Shown in pieces: positions 47,591 through 61,055 of a stretch of 64,000 bases of DNA (within the stretch, counting starts at the first letter, position 1; each line of letters begins with the position of its first letter). The notes beneath the pieces are model-generated. The model was not told the origin of the DNA. It was given only the letters and a program-made list of their open reading frames with translations, and made no database searches. Position numbers and translations under genes: made by a program. The stretch spans positions 397,632,042 through 397,696,041 of the forward strand of contig NC_085141.1 in assembly GCF_024139115.2 (NCBI RefSeq), read 5' to 3'. This DNA is from Armigeres subalbatus. Taxonomy: Eukaryota; Arthropoda; Insecta; Diptera; Culicidae.

Positions 47591-50500
47591 TATGTTCTGG
47601 GCTGCGAGAATCAGCGAAAAATGCATCCGGAAGATTTTGTTTACAAATTACGGGGGAAACATCCGGAAAGCAGCGGGAATGCTTCCGGACGCGTTCGTTT
47701 CATAATGGTACGTTTCGTATCAATAATCCCCAGCATTCAGAGGCTGTTCCAACACGGAAACCATGCGAAATGTTTGTTCCGAGATGCGAGAATCAGCAAA
47801 AAATGCATCCGGAATATTTTGTTTACAAATCACAGGGGGAAACATCCGGAAAGCAGCGGGAATGCTTCCGGACGCGTTCGTTTCATGATGGTACGCTTGG
47901 AATCAACAATCCCCAGCATTCAGAGGCCATTCCAATGCGGGAACCATGCGATCTGTATGTTCCGGGCTTACAAATTACGGGGGAAACAGCCGGAAAGCAG
48001 CGGGAATGCTTCCGGACGCGTTCGTTTCATGATGGTACGCTTCGAATCAACAATCCCCAGCATTCAGAGGCCATTCCAATGCGGGAACCATGCGATCTGT
48101 ATGTTCCGGGCTGCGAGAATCAGCAAAAAATGCATCCGGAAGATTTTGTTTACAAATCACAGGGGGAAACATCCGGAAAGCAGCGGGAATGCTTCCGGAC
48201 GCGTTCGTTTCATGATGGTACGCTTCGAATCAACAATCCCCAGCATTCAGAGGCCATTCCAATGCGGGAACCATGCGATCTGTATGTTCCGGGCTGCGAG
48301 AATCAGCGAAAAATGCATCCGGAAGATTTTGTTTACAAATATCGGGAGGAAGCAGCCTGGGGGCAGCGGGAATGCTTCCGGACGCGTTCGTTCCATGATG
48401 GTACGCTTCGAATCAACAATCCCCAGCATTCAGAGGCCATTCCAATGCGGGAACCATGCGATCTGTATGTTCCGGGCTGCGAGATTCAGCGAAAAATGCA
48501 TCCGGAAGATTTTGTTTACAAATTACGGGGGAAACATCCGGAAAGCAGCGGGAATGCTTCCGGACGCGTTCGTTTCATGATGGTACGCTTCGAATCAACA
48601 ATCCCCAGCATTCAGAGGCCATTCCAATGCGGGAACCAAGCGAAATGTTTGTTCCGTGATGCGAGAATCAGCAAAAAATGCATCCGGAAGATTTTGTTTA
48701 CAAATCACAGGAGGAAACATCCAGATAGCAGCGGGAATGCTTCCGGACGCGTTCGTTCCATGATGGTACGCTTCGAATCAACAATCCCCAGCATTCAGAG
48801 GCCATTCCAATGCGGGAACCAAGCGAAATGTTTGTTCCGGGATGCGAGAATCACCAAAAAATGCATCCGGAAGATTTTGTTTACAAATCACAGAAGGAAA
48901 CATCCAGAAAGCAGCGAGAATGCTTCCGGACGCGTTGGTTTCATGATGGTACGCTTCGAATCAACAATCCCCAGCATTCAGAGGCCATTCCAATGCGGGA
49001 ACCATGCGATCTGTATGTTCCGGGCTGCGAGATTCAGCGAAAAATGCATCCGGAAGATTTTGTTTACAAATTACGGGGGAAACATCCGGAAAGCAGCGGA
49101 AATGCTTCCGGACGCGTTCGTTTCATGATGGTACGCTTCGAATCAACAATCCCCAGCATTCAGAGGCCATTCCAATGCGGGAACCATGCGATCTGTATGT
49201 TCCGGGCTGCGAGATTCAGCGAAAAATGCATCCGGAAGATTTTGTTTACAAATTACGGGGGAAACATCCGGAAAGCAGCGGGAATGCTTCCGGACGCGTT
49301 CGTTCCATGATGGTACGCTTCGAATCAACAATCCCCAGCATTCAGAGGCCATTCCAATGCGGGAACCATGCGATCTGTATGTTCCGGGCTGCGAGATTCA
49401 GCGAAAAATGCATCCGGAAGATTTTGTTTACAAATTACGGGGGAAACATCCGGAAAGCAGCGGAAATGCTTCCGGACGCGTTCGTTCCATGATGGTACGC
49501 TTCGAATCAACAATCCCCAGCATTCAGAGGCTGTTCCAATACGGGAACCAAGCGAAATGTTTGTTCCGGGATGCGAGAATCAGCGAAAAATGCATCCGAA
49601 AGATTTTGTTTAGAAATTAGGGGGGAATCATCCGGAAAGCAGCGGGAATGCTTCCGGACGCATTCGTTTCATGATGGTACGCTTGGAATCAACAATCCCC
49701 AGCATTCAGAGGCCATTCCAATGCAGGAACCATGCGACCTGTTTGTTCCGGGCTGCGAGATTCAACGAAAAATGCATCCGGAAGATTTTGTTTACAAATT
49801 ACGGGGGAAACATCCGGAAAGCAGCGGGAATGCTTCCGGACGCGTTCGTTTCATGATGGTACGCTTCGAATCAACAATCCCCAGCATTCAGAGGCCATTC
49901 CAATGCGGGAACCATGCGATCTGTATGTTCCGGGCTGCGAGATTCAGCGAAAAATGCATCCGGAAGATTTTGTTTACAAATTACGGGGGAAAGCAGCGGT
50001 AATGCTTCCGGACGCGTTCGTTTCATGATGGTACGCTTCGAATCAACAATCCCCAGCATTCAGAGGCTGTTCCAATACGGGAACCAAGCGAAATGTTTGT
50101 TCCGGGATGCGAGAATCAGCGAAAAATGCATCCGAAAGATTTTGTTTAGAAATTAGGGGGGAATCATCCGGAAAGCAGCGGGAATGCTTCCGGACGCATT
50201 CGTTTCATGATGGTACGCTTGGAATCAACAATCCCCAGCATTCAGAGGCCATTCCAATGCGGGAACCATGCGATCTGTATGTTCCGGGCTGCGAGATTCA
50301 ACGAAAAATGCATCCGGAAGATTTTGTTTACAAATTACGGAAACATCCGGAAAGCAGCGGGAATGCTTCCGGACGCGTTCGTTTCATGATGGTACGCTTC
50401 GAATCAACAATCCCCAGCATTCAGAGGCCATTCCAATGCAGGAACCATGCGATCTGTATGTTCCGGGCTGCGAGATTAAGCGAAAAATGCATCCGGAAGA

Positions 50501-52957
50501 TTTTGTTTACAAATTACAGAAACATCCGGAAAGCAGCGGGAATGCTTCCGGACGCGTTCGTTTCATGATGGTACGCTTCGAATCAACAATCCCCAGCATT
50601 CAGAGGCTGTTCCAATACGGGAACCAAGCGAAATGTTTGTTCCGGGATGCGAGAATCAGCGAAAAATGCATCCGAAAGATTTTGTTTAGAAATTAGGGGG
50701 GAATCATCCGGAAAGCAGCGGGAATGCTTCCGGACGCATTCGTTTCATGATGGTACGCTTGGAATCAACAATCCCCAGCATTCAGAGGCCATTCCAATGC
50801 GGGAACCATGCGATCTGTATGTTCCGGGCTGCGAGATTCAACGAAAAATGCATCCGGAAGATTTTGTTTACAAATTACGGGGGAAACATCCGGAAAGCAG
50901 CGGGAATGCTTCCGGACGCGTTCGTTTCATGATGGTACGCTTCGAATCAACAATCCCCAGCATTCAGAGGCCATTCCAATGCGGGAACCATGCGATCTGT
51001 ATGTTCCGGGCTGCGAGACTAAGCAAAAAATGCATTCGAAAGATTTTATTCACCAGTTACGGGGAAAACATCCGGAAAGCAGCGGGAATGCTTCCGGACG
51101 CGTTCGTTTCATGATGGTACGCTTGGAATCAACCATCCCCAGCATTCAGAGGCCATTCCAATGCGGGAACCATGCGATCTGTATGTTCCGGGCTGCGAGA
51201 TTCAGCGAAAATGCATCCGGAAGATTTTGTTTACAAATCACAGGGGAAACATCCGGAAAGCAGCGGAATGCTTCCGGACGCGTTCGTTCCATGATGGTAC
51301 GCTGAATCAACAATCCCCAGCATTCAGAGGCCATTCCAATGCGGAAACCATGCGATCTGTATGTTCCGGGCTGCGAGATTCAGCGAAAAATGCATCCGGA
51401 AGATTTTGTTTACAAATTACGGGGAAACATCCGGAAAGCAGCGGGAATTCTTCCGGACGCGTTCGTTTCATGATGGTACGCTTCGAATCAACAATCCCCA
51501 GCATTAAGAGGCTGTTCCAATACAGGAACCAAGCGAAATGTTTGTTCCGGGATGCGAGATTAAGCGAAAAATGCATCCGGAAGATTTTGTTTAGAAATTA
51601 GGGGAAACATCCGGAAAGCAGCGGAATGCTTCCGGACGCGTTCGTTTCATGATGGTACGCTTCGAATCAACAATCCCCAGCATTCAGAGGCCATTCCAAT
51701 GCGGGAACCAAGCGAAATGTTTGTTCCGGGATGCGAGAATCAGCAGAAAATGCTTCCGGAAGATTTTGTTTACAAATCACAGGAGGAAACATCCAGAAAG
51801 CAGCGGGAATGCTTCCGGACGCGTTCGTTCCATAATGGTACGCTTCGAATCAACAATCCCCAGCATTCAGAGGCTGTTCCAATACGGGAACCAAGCGAAA
51901 TGTTTGTTCCGGGATGCGAGAATCAGCGAAAAATGCATCCGGAAGATTTTGTTTAGAAATTAGGGGGGAAACATCCGGAAAGCAGCGGGAATGCTTCCGG
52001 ACGCATTCGTTTCATGATGGTACGCTTGGAATCAACAATCCCCAGCATTCAGAGGCCATTCCAATGCGGGAACCATGCGATCTGTATGTTCCGGGCTGCG
52101 AGATTCAGCGAAAAATGCATCCGGAAGATTTTGTTTACAAATTACGGGGGAAACAGCCGGAAAGCAGCGAGAATGCTTCCGGACGCGTTCGTTTCATGAT
52201 GGTACGCTTCGAATCAACAATCCCCAGCATTCAGAGGCCATTCCAATGCGGGAACCATGCGATCTGTATGTTCCGGGCTGCGAGATTCAGCGAAAAATGC
52301 ATCCGGAAGATTTTGTTTACAAATTACGGGGGAAACATCCGGAAAGCAGCGGGAATGCTTCCGGACGCGTTCGTTTCATGATGGTACGCTTGGAATCAAC
52401 AATCCCCAGCATTCAGAGGCCATTCTAATGCGGGAACCATGCGATTTGTATGTTCCGGGCTGCGAGATTCAGCGAAAATGCATCCGGAAGATTTTGTTTA
52501 CAAATCACGGGAAACATCCGGAAAGCAGCGGGAATGCTTCCGGACGCGTTCGTTCCATGATGGTACGCTTCGAATCAACAATCCCCAGCATTCAGAGGCC
52601 ATTCCAATGCGGGAACCATGCGATCTGTATGTTCCGGGCTGCGAGATTCAGCGAAAAATGCATCCGGAAGATTTTGTTTACAAATTACGGGGGAAACATC
52701 CGGAAAGCAGCGGGAATGCTTCCGGACGCGTTCGTTTCATGATGGTACGCTTCGAATCAACAATCCCCAGCATTCAGAGGCCATTCCAATGCGGGAACCA
52801 AGCGAAATGTTTGTTCCGGGATGCGAGAATCAGCAGAAAATGCTTCCGGAAGATTTTGTTTACAAATCACAGGAGGAAACATCCAGAAAGCAGCGGGAAT
52901 GCTTCCGGACGCGTTCGTTTCATGATGAGCGCTTCGGATCACAATCCCCAGCATTTT
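47591..52957. repeat. Satellite D, 182-bp unit
   Basis: About 29 head-to-tail copies of a 182-bp unit. Landmarks are AAAAATGCATCCGGAAGATT, CTTCCGGACGCGTTCGTT, ATGATGGTACGCTTCG and CAACAATCCCCAGCATTC; the ATGCGATCTGTATGTTCC block recurs, for example, at 49004, 49186 and 49368. A variant with TTTAGAAATTAGGGG recurs at 49612, 50148, 50688, 51593 and 51955 (spacings 536, 540, 905 and 362, that is 3, 3, 5 and 2 units). Plus-strand frames stay open through several units (up to 518 codons, 47572-49128). The unit is not a multiple of three and copies carry single-base deletions, so I do not call a gene. Confidence 0.95.
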
Positions 52958-55834
52958 GAGTTCAATTCGGTTGCTTCAACGCGATAGTAGAATGAGCGCT
53001 CGACTGAGTCCATGAGGACGAGCGCAGTGTCGATATGAGTTCAAAATGGTAGCACTTATGGATGATAGTGGACTGAGCGCTGGATTGAGCGTGTCGTGAG
53101 GTCAGAGATAGTGGCATTGAGCTTGAGCTCAATCAATTTGATTGCTCTAATGAGATAGTAGAATGAGCGCTCGTCTGAGGACAGGCACAGTGTCGATAGG
53201 AGATCAATATGGTTGAACTCATGTGATATAGTGAATTGAGCGCTCGTTTGAGGTCCGTGAGGGTGGTCGCAGTGTTGAAATGGGTTCAATTTGATTGCAG
53301 TTGTAAGTGATGATAGTGGCGAGAGCGCTCGTCTGAGTCCTTAAGAGCGGGCACAGTGTCGATATAAGTTTCATTTGGTTGTACTTATGTGATGATAGTG
53401 GCATGAGCGCTCGTTGGAGTCCATATGAGGGCGGTCCCAATATCATTTTGAGTTCAATTCGGTAGCTTCAACGCGATAGTAGATTGAGCGCTCGTCTGAG
53501 TCCATGAGGACGAGCGCAGTGTCGATATGAGTTCAATTTGGTTGCACTTATGTGATGATAGTGGATTGAGCGCTCGTCTGAGTCCATGAGGGCGGGCGCA
53601 GTATCGATATGAGTTCAATTTGGTTGCACTTATGTGATGATAGTGGATTGAGCGCTCGTCTGAGTCAATAAGGGCGAGCGCAGTGTCGATATGAGTTCAA
53701 TTTGGTTGCACTTATGTGATGATAGTGGATTGAGCGCTCGTCTGAGTCAATGAGGGCCGGCGCAGTACCGATATGAGTTCAATTTGGTTGCACTTATGTG
53801 TTGATAGTGGATTGAGCGCTCGTCTGAGTCAATGAGGGTGGGCGCAGTATCGATATGAGTTCAATTTGGTTGCACTTATGTGTTGATAGTGGATTGAGCG
53901 CTCGTCTGAGTCAATGAGGGCGGGCGCAGTGTTGATATGAGTTCAATTTGGTTTCTCTTATGTGATGATAGTGGATTGAGCGCTCGTCTGAGTCAATGAG
54001 GGCGAGCGCAGTGTCGATATGACTTCAATTTGGTTGCACTTATGGGATGATAGGGGATTGAGCGCTCGTCTGAGTCAATGAGGGCGGGCGCAGTATCGAT
54101 ATGAGTTCAATTTGGTTGCACTTATGTGTTGATAGTGGATTGAGCGCTCGTCTGAGTCAATGAGGGTGGGCGCAGTATCGATATGAGTTCAATTTGGTTG
54201 CACTTATGTGTTGATAGTTGATTGAGCGCTCGTCTGGAGTCATTGAGGGCGGGCGCAGTATTGATATGAGTTCAATTTGGTTGCACTTATGTGATGATAG
54301 TGGATTGAGCGCTCGTCTGAGTCAATGAGGGTGGGCGCAGTGTCGATATGAGTTCAATTTGGTTGCACTTATGTAATGATAGTGGATTGAGCGCTCGTCT
54401 GAGTCCATGAGGGCGGGCGCAGTATCGATATGAGTTCAATTTGGTTGCACTTATGTGATGATAGTGGATTGAGCGCTCGTCTGAGTCAATAAGGGCGAGC
54501 GCAGTGTCGATATGAGTTCAATTTGGTTGCACTTATGTGATGATAGTGGATTGAGCGCTCGTCTGAGTCAATGAGGGCGGGCGCAGTATCGATATGAGTT
54601 CAATTTGGTTGCACTTATGTGTTGATAGTGGATTGAGCGCTCGTCTGAGTCAATGAGGGTGGGCGCAGTATCGATATGAGTTCAATTTGGTTGCACTTAT
54701 GTGTTGATAGTGGATTGAGCGCTCGTCTGAGTCAATGAGGGTGGGCGCAGTGTTGATATGAGTTCAATTTGGTTTCTCTTATGTGATGATAGTGGATTGA
54801 GCACTCGTCTGAGTCAATGAGGGCGGGCGCAGTGTCGATATGACTTCAATTTGGTTGCACTTATGTGATGATAGTGGATTGAGCGCTCGTCTGAATCAAT
54901 GAGGGCGGGCGCTGTGTCGATTTGAGTTCAATTTGGTTGCACTTATGTGATGATAGTGGATTGAGCGCTCGTCTGAATCAATGAGGGTGGGCGCTGTGTC
55001 GATTTGAGTTCAATTTGGTTGCACTTATGTGATGATAGTGGATTGAGAGCTCGTCTGAGTCAATGAGGGCGGGCGCAGTGTCGATATGACTTCTATTTGG
55101 TTGCACTTATGTGATGATAGTGGATTGAGCGCTCGTCTGAATCAATGAGGGCGGGCGCTGTGTCGATTTGAGTTCAATTTGGTTGCACTTATGTGATGAT
55201 AGTGGATTGAGCGCTCGTCTGAGTCAATGAGGGCGGGCGCAGTGTCGATATGACTTCTATTTGGTTGCACTTATGTGATGATAGTGGATTGAGCGCTCGT
55301 CTGAGTCAATGAGGGCGGGCGCAGTGTTGATATGAGTTCAATTTGGTTTCTCTTATGTGATGATAGTGGATTGAGCACTCGTCTGAGTCAATGAGGGCGG
55401 GCGCAGTGTCGATATGACTTCAATTTGGTTGCACTTATGTGATGATAGTGGATTGAGCGCTCGTCTGAATCAATGAGGGCGGGCGCTGTGTCGATTTGAG
55501 TTCAATTTGGTTGCACTTATGTGATGATAGTGGATTGAGCGCTCGTCTGAGTCCATGAGGGCGGGCGCAGTATCGATATGAGTTCAATTTGGTTGCACTT
55601 ATGTGATGATAGTGGATTGAGAGCTCGTCTGAGTCAAGGAGAGCGGGCGCAGTATCGATATGAGTTCTATTTGGTTGCACTTATGTGATGATAGTGGATT
55701 GAGTGTCGCAGTGTCGATATGAGTTCAATTTTGTTGCACTTATGTGATGATAATGCATTGAGCGCACGTCTGAGTCAATGAGGGCGGGCGCTGTGTCGAT
55801 ATGAGTTCAATTTGGTTGCACTTATGTGATGATA

Positions 55835-56416
55835 CACGATAAGAAATATGCACGTCCATGAGAATTGTTTTACATTTGAATTTGCACTACTTTAGAATCC
55901 AATCAATATTGATAGCTGACCTTTTCAAATTCAAAGACCAGCACTTCCATTTGACGTGCACACTATTTTGATTGTAAAACTAGGAAAATAAAAAAATAAT
56001 CACCGAAGCCTAGATTTGATTAGCGTACCGTTGCTTGAAAGTCCTACACCTTACCATGACTACATCTCACACTTCGAATTTACTTATGAAGAAAGCAGAA
56101 CAGTTGATACAAACTGCACCAATATTGATCATCTTTAAAATCAATAACCTTTCACCTCTGAATTCAATAACGTATCACTTACAAATCTGGTGAAGAGATT
56201 ATTGGTGCTGATCGAAGTGCCAACCATTTCAACTCCCAGAGAGAAGCACTTTGATCAATAGTGTTGATGTTTTGGAATTGTCTATATTTAACACACTTTT
56301 GAAATGTGTGACATCACTCCGAAATCAAAAGAATATCACTACCAATCATAGTGATTGTAAGGTTGGACATTCAATAGATAGAACAGTTGAATTGAGCGTG
56401 TTGATTATTTACCGTG
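55835..56416. mobile_element. 582-bp MITE in satellite E, TA target
   Basis: The termini CACGATAAGAAATATGCACG and, complemented on the right, CACGGTAAATAATCAACACG are imperfect inverted repeats, flanked by TA (55833-55834 and 56417-56418). Removing the block restores GATGATAGTGGATTGAG of the 82-bp unit. It is AT-rich and non-coding. The CACG start is shared with the element at 17186, perhaps the same superfamily. Confidence 0.78.
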
Positions 56417-56861
56417 TAGTGGATTGAGCGCTCGTCTGAGTCCGTGAGGGCTTCGCAGTATCGATATGAGTTCAATTTGGTTGCACTTATGTGATGATTG
56501 GGGATTGAGTGCTCGTCTGAGTCAATGAGGGTGGGCGCAGTGTCGATTAGACTTCAATTTTGTTGCACTTATGTGATGATAGTGGATTGAGCGCTCGTCT
56601 GAGTCCATGAGGGTGGGCGCTCTGTCGATATGAGTTCCATTTGGTTGCACTTATGTAATGATAGTGGATTGAGTGCTCGTCTGAGTCCATAAGGGCGGTC
56701 ACAGTAGCATTTTGAGTTCAATTAGGTTTTTCTAAGGAGATGGTAGAATGAGCGCTCGTTTGAATCCTTGGGGGCGATCGCAGTGTCGATATGAGTTCAA
56801 TTTGGTTGCACTCATGTGATGATAGTGGTTTGAGCTCTCGTCTGAGTCAATGAGGGCGGGC

Positions 56862-58022
56862 CAAGGGTGTCTCACGTAGAATAAATCGAATTTATCTGCA
56901 GAAAATTAACCAAGCAACCGAAGCGACTTTATTTCGATGTAAATCAAAATTTTTAAAATCCAGATGCTGATTTTAGCAACGCAACGAATACATCATCTGT
57001 CAAATCTAAAAGTGACAGTGATTGTAAACATCATTCTGAAATTTTCCAATCACATACAATTACAATTACAAATTTTCCATTACAATACAGAACTTTCATA
57101 TAGTAAAGGATATTAGTTATTCCGAATATGAGAATTCATATTCACCTCTAAAATCCATATATTTTAAATGCAATCCGCGTCTATGACAAACGGATTCGCT
57201 TTTGGGACGTACTAGCGTACCTTCGCCATGTATTCAGTCCAGCTCAAGGTCCAGGCTGTCGAAGTAATACTTGGTACTACCGGGAATCATCATCCTCCTT
57301 TCATTCGCGATACAAATCTCCGTCCATACAATAGAAAAATGACCAGTATGTGTGCTTACTAGCATGATGATAAACTTACAGCTACATCAGTTTGCTCAAA
57401 ATCGAAATGTACATTTCTGAAATGGCGCGACGAAAAATCGGAGAAAATACGAAGTAACCACTTCGAGCACTTTTTTTCATTTCGTGCTCAGGAATCTACG
57501 CATGACAAAATTGCATCCTATTTAAAGCGCTATGTGGTTTGTGAGCATAACATTTTTAAATTTTGTCAGTGAAAAAAAAAAATTGGTCATAATGGAACTT
57601 TTCTCCTTTGGAATTATCCGCAGCCTTTGAGCCACATGTCTAACGGATCCTTTTTTCGGACACCTCCTCTTAGGTAAATGATACGTAATTTGGGCTATAA
57701 TACATTTGAATTATTTCCGGTATTCCTATGCCCTTAAAACCTGAAATAATAAAACTTTCTATTATTCAATGATTGATGTAAATAATGGAAAAATCATGTT
57801 GGTGGGAGACAACTTCACAACTTCACGGATGTCGTTGCCAACGTATAAATTCAACGTTTGCTAAGATCAAAAATACAGTTCAAATGTCTTGAAACATATC
57901 TGTCAAATAGCAAACGGTGTGTTGCAAAATTAATCAAACAGTACCAATCAATACCATTCGATTCAAATCGACTTTATCTCGATTGAAATTCGCTGTGATC
58001 AATAGCTGTGAGACACCCCTTG
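56862..58022. mobile_element. 1161-bp hAT-type MITE in satellite E
   Basis: Inverted ends CAAGGGTGTCTCAC and the complement of CAAGGGGTGTCTCAC, consistent with hAT termini, flanked by a perfect 8-bp duplication GGGCGGGC (56854-56861 and 58023-58030) taken from the satellite unit itself. No transposase was recognised; short open stretches on the minus strand near 57300-57240 have no domain I know. Confidence 0.85.
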
Positions 58023-58814
58023 GGGCGGGCGCAGTGTCGATATGAGTTCAATTTGGTTGCACTTATGTGATGATAGTGGATTGAGCGCTCGTCTGAGTCA
58101 ATGATGGCGGGCGCAGTATCGATATGAGTTCAATTTGGTTGCACTTATGTGTTGATAGTGGATTGGGCGCTCGTCTGGAGTCAAGAGGGTGGGCGCAGTA
58201 TCGTTATGAGATCAATTTGGTTGCACTTATGTGATTATAGTGGATTGAGCGCTCATCTTTGTCCATGAGGGCGGGCGCAGTGTCGATATGAGTTCAATTT
58301 GGTTGCACTTATGTGATGATAGTGGATTGAGCGCTCGTCTGAGTTAATAAGGGCGGGCGCAGTGTCGATATGAGTTCAATTTGGTTGCACTTATGTGATG
58401 ATAGTGGATTGAGCGCTCGTCTGAGTCAAGAGGGTGGGCGCAGTATCGATATGAGATCAATTTGTTTGCACTTATGTGATGATGGTGAATTGAGCGCTCG
58501 TCTGAGTCCATGAGGGCGGGCGCAGTTTCGATATGAGTTCAATATGGTTGCACTTATGTGATGATAGTGGATTGAGCGCTCGTCTGAGTCAATAAGGGCG
58601 GGCGCAGTGTCGATATGAGTTCAATTTTGTTGCACTTATGAGATGATAGTGGATTGAGCGCTCGTCTGAGTCAATGAGGGCGGTCGCAGTATCGATATGA
58701 GTTTAATTTGGTTGCACTTATGTGATGATAGTGGATTTAGCGCTCGTCTGAGTCAATGAGAACGGGCGCAGTGTCGATATGAGTTCAATTTGGTTGCACT
58801 TATGTGTTGATAGT

Positions 58815-59106
58815 AGGGGCCCTCCTTAGCCGTGCGGTAAGACGCGCAGCTACAAAGCAAGACCATGCTGAGGGTGGCTGGGTTCGATTCCCGGTGCCGG
58901 TCTAGGCAATTTTTGGATTGGAAATTGTCTCGACTTCCCTGGGCATAAAAGTATCATCGTGCTAGCCTCATGTGTACGAATGCAGAAAAGGTATCTTGTC
59001 ATAGAAACCTAGCAGTTAATAACTGTGGAAGAGCTTAATGAACACTAAGCTGCGAGGCGGCTCTGTCCCAGTGTGGTGATGTAATGCCAATAAGAAAAAG
59101 AAGAAG
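58815..59106 (+). mobile_element. tRNA-derived SINE, Feilai-like, copy 1
   Basis: The 5' part (58816-58905) resembles a tRNA gene, with an A-box-like stretch near TAGCCGTGCGGTAAG and a B box GGTTCGATTCC at 58881-58891 (RNA polymerase III promoter elements). The body then has a CTAGGCAATTTTTGGATTGG block, and the end is an AAGAAAAAGAAGAAG tail. The 13-bp duplication ATGTGTTGATAGT (58802-58814 and 59107-59119) comes from the satellite. I recognise the sequence as the Feilai family of Aedes from memory. Confidence 0.88.
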
Positions 59107-60762
59107 ATGTGTTGATAGTGGAGTGATGATAGTGGATTGAGCGCTCGTCTGAGTCCATGAGGGCGAGCACAGTAGCATTTTGAGTTCAATTAGGTTTCTC
59201 TAAGGAGATAGTAGAATGAGCACTCGTCTGAGTCCATGAGGGTGGGCGCTGTGTCGATATGACTTCAATTTGGTTGCACTCATGTGATGATAGTGGATTG
59301 AGCGCTCGTCTGAGTCAATGAGGGCTTGCGCAGTATCGATATGAGTTCAATTTGGTTGCACTTATGTGATGATTGGGGATTGAGTGCTCGTCTGAGTCAA
59401 TGAGGGTGGGAACAGTGTCGATTAGACTTCAATTTGGTTGCACTTATGTGATGATAGTGGATTGAGCGCTCGTCTGAGTCCATGAGGGTGGACTCTGTGT
59501 CGATATGACTTCAATTTGGTTGCACTCATGTGATGATAGTGGATTGAGCGCTCGTCTGAGTCAATGAGGGCTTACGCATTATCGATATAAAGTCAATTTG
59601 GTTGCACTTATGTGTTGATAGTGGATTGAGGGCTCGTCCGAGTCCATGAGGGCGGGCACAGTAGCATTTTGAGTTCAATTAGGTTTCTCTAAGGAGATGG
59701 TAGAATGAGCGCTCGTTTGAATCCTTGGGGGCGGTCGCAGTGTCGATATGAGTTCAATTTGGTTGCACTTATGTGATGATAGTTCATTGAGCGCTCGTCT
59801 GAGTCCATGAGGGCGGGCACAGTAGCATTTTGAGTTCAATTTGGTTTCTTTAAGGAGATAGTAGAATAAGCGCTCGTTTGAATCCTTGGGGGCGGTTGCA
59901 GTACCGATATGAGAACAATTTGGTTAAACTTATGTGTTGATAGTGGATTGAGCGCTCGTCTGAGTCAATGAGGGCGGGCGCAGTGTCGATATGAGTTCAA
60001 TTTGGTTGCACTTATGTGATGATAGTGGATTGAGCGCTCGTCTGAGTCAATAAGGGCGGGCGCAGTGTCGATATGAGTTCAATTTGGTTGCACTTATGTG
60101 ATGATAGTGGATTGAGCGCTCGTCTGAGTCAATGAGGGTGGGAACAGTGTCGATTAGACTTCAATTTGGTTGCACTTATGTGATGATAGTTCATTGAGCG
60201 CTCGTCTGAGTCCATGAGGGTGGGCTCTGTGTCGATATGAGTTCAATTTGGTTGCACTTATGTGATGATAGTGGATTGAGCGCTCGTCTGAGTCAATGAG
60301 GGCTTGCGCAGTATCGATATGAGTTCAATTTGGTTTGCACTTATGTGTTGATAGTGGATTGAGGGCTCGTCCGAGTCCATGAGGGCGGGCACAGTAGCAT
60401 TTTGAGTTCAATTAGGTTTCTCTAAGGAGATGGTAGAATGAGCGCTCGTTTGAATCCTTGGGGGCGGTCGCAGTGTCGATATGAGAACAATTTTGTTGGA
60501 CTTATGTGATCATAGTGGATTGAGCGCTCGTCTGAGTCAATGAGGGTGGGAACAGTGTCGATTAGACTTCAATTTGGTTGCACTTATGTGATGATAGTGG
60601 ATTGAGCGCTCGTCTGAGTCAATGAGGGCGGGCGCAGTATCGATATGAGTTCAATTTGGTTGCACTTATGTGTTGATAGTGGATTGAGTGCTCGTCTGAG
60701 TCAATGAGATCGGGCGCAGTGTCGATATGAGTTCAATTTGGTTGCACTTATGTGTTGATAGT

Positions 60763-61055
60763 AGGGGCCCTCCTCAGCCGTGCGGTAAGACGCGCAGCTA
60801 TAAAGCAAGACCATGTTGAAGGAGGCTGGGTTCGATTCCCGGTGCCGGTCTAGGCAATTTTTGGATTGGAAATTGTCTCGTCTTCCCTGGGCATAAAAGT
60901 ATCATCGTGCTAGCCTCATGATATACGAATGCAAAAATGGTATCTTGGCTTAGAAACCTCGCAGTTAATAACTGTGGAAGAGCTTAATGAACACTAAGCT
61001 GCGAGGCGGCTCTGTCCCAGTGTGGTGATGTAATGCCAATAAGAAAAAGAAGAAG
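60763..61055 (+). mobile_element. tRNA-derived SINE, Feilai-like, copy 2
   Basis: Nearly identical to the copy at 58815, with the B box at 60829-60839. It has the same 13-bp flanking duplication at the same point of the 82-bp unit (60750-60762 and 61056-61068), and the same odd GGAGTGATGATAGTGG follows on the right. It is therefore a block duplicate of copy 1, not a second insertion. A few differences (for example TTATAAAGCAAG against CTACAAAGCAAG) measure time since duplication. Confidence 0.88.

Noticed and set aside
47572..49620. Plus-strand ORFs of 518, 368 and 166 codons as a repeat protein
   Set aside because: They coincide exactly with the 182-bp satellite, occur in several phases, and are cut by single-base deletions in neighbouring units.
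56862..58022. Coding stretch on the minus strand near 57300-57240 as a transposase piece
   Set aside because: Too short and without a recognisable motif; the element looks non-autonomous.
58816..58905. Functional tRNA gene
   Set aside because: The A and B boxes belong to a SINE with a body, a tail and a target duplication; there is no full cloverleaf.
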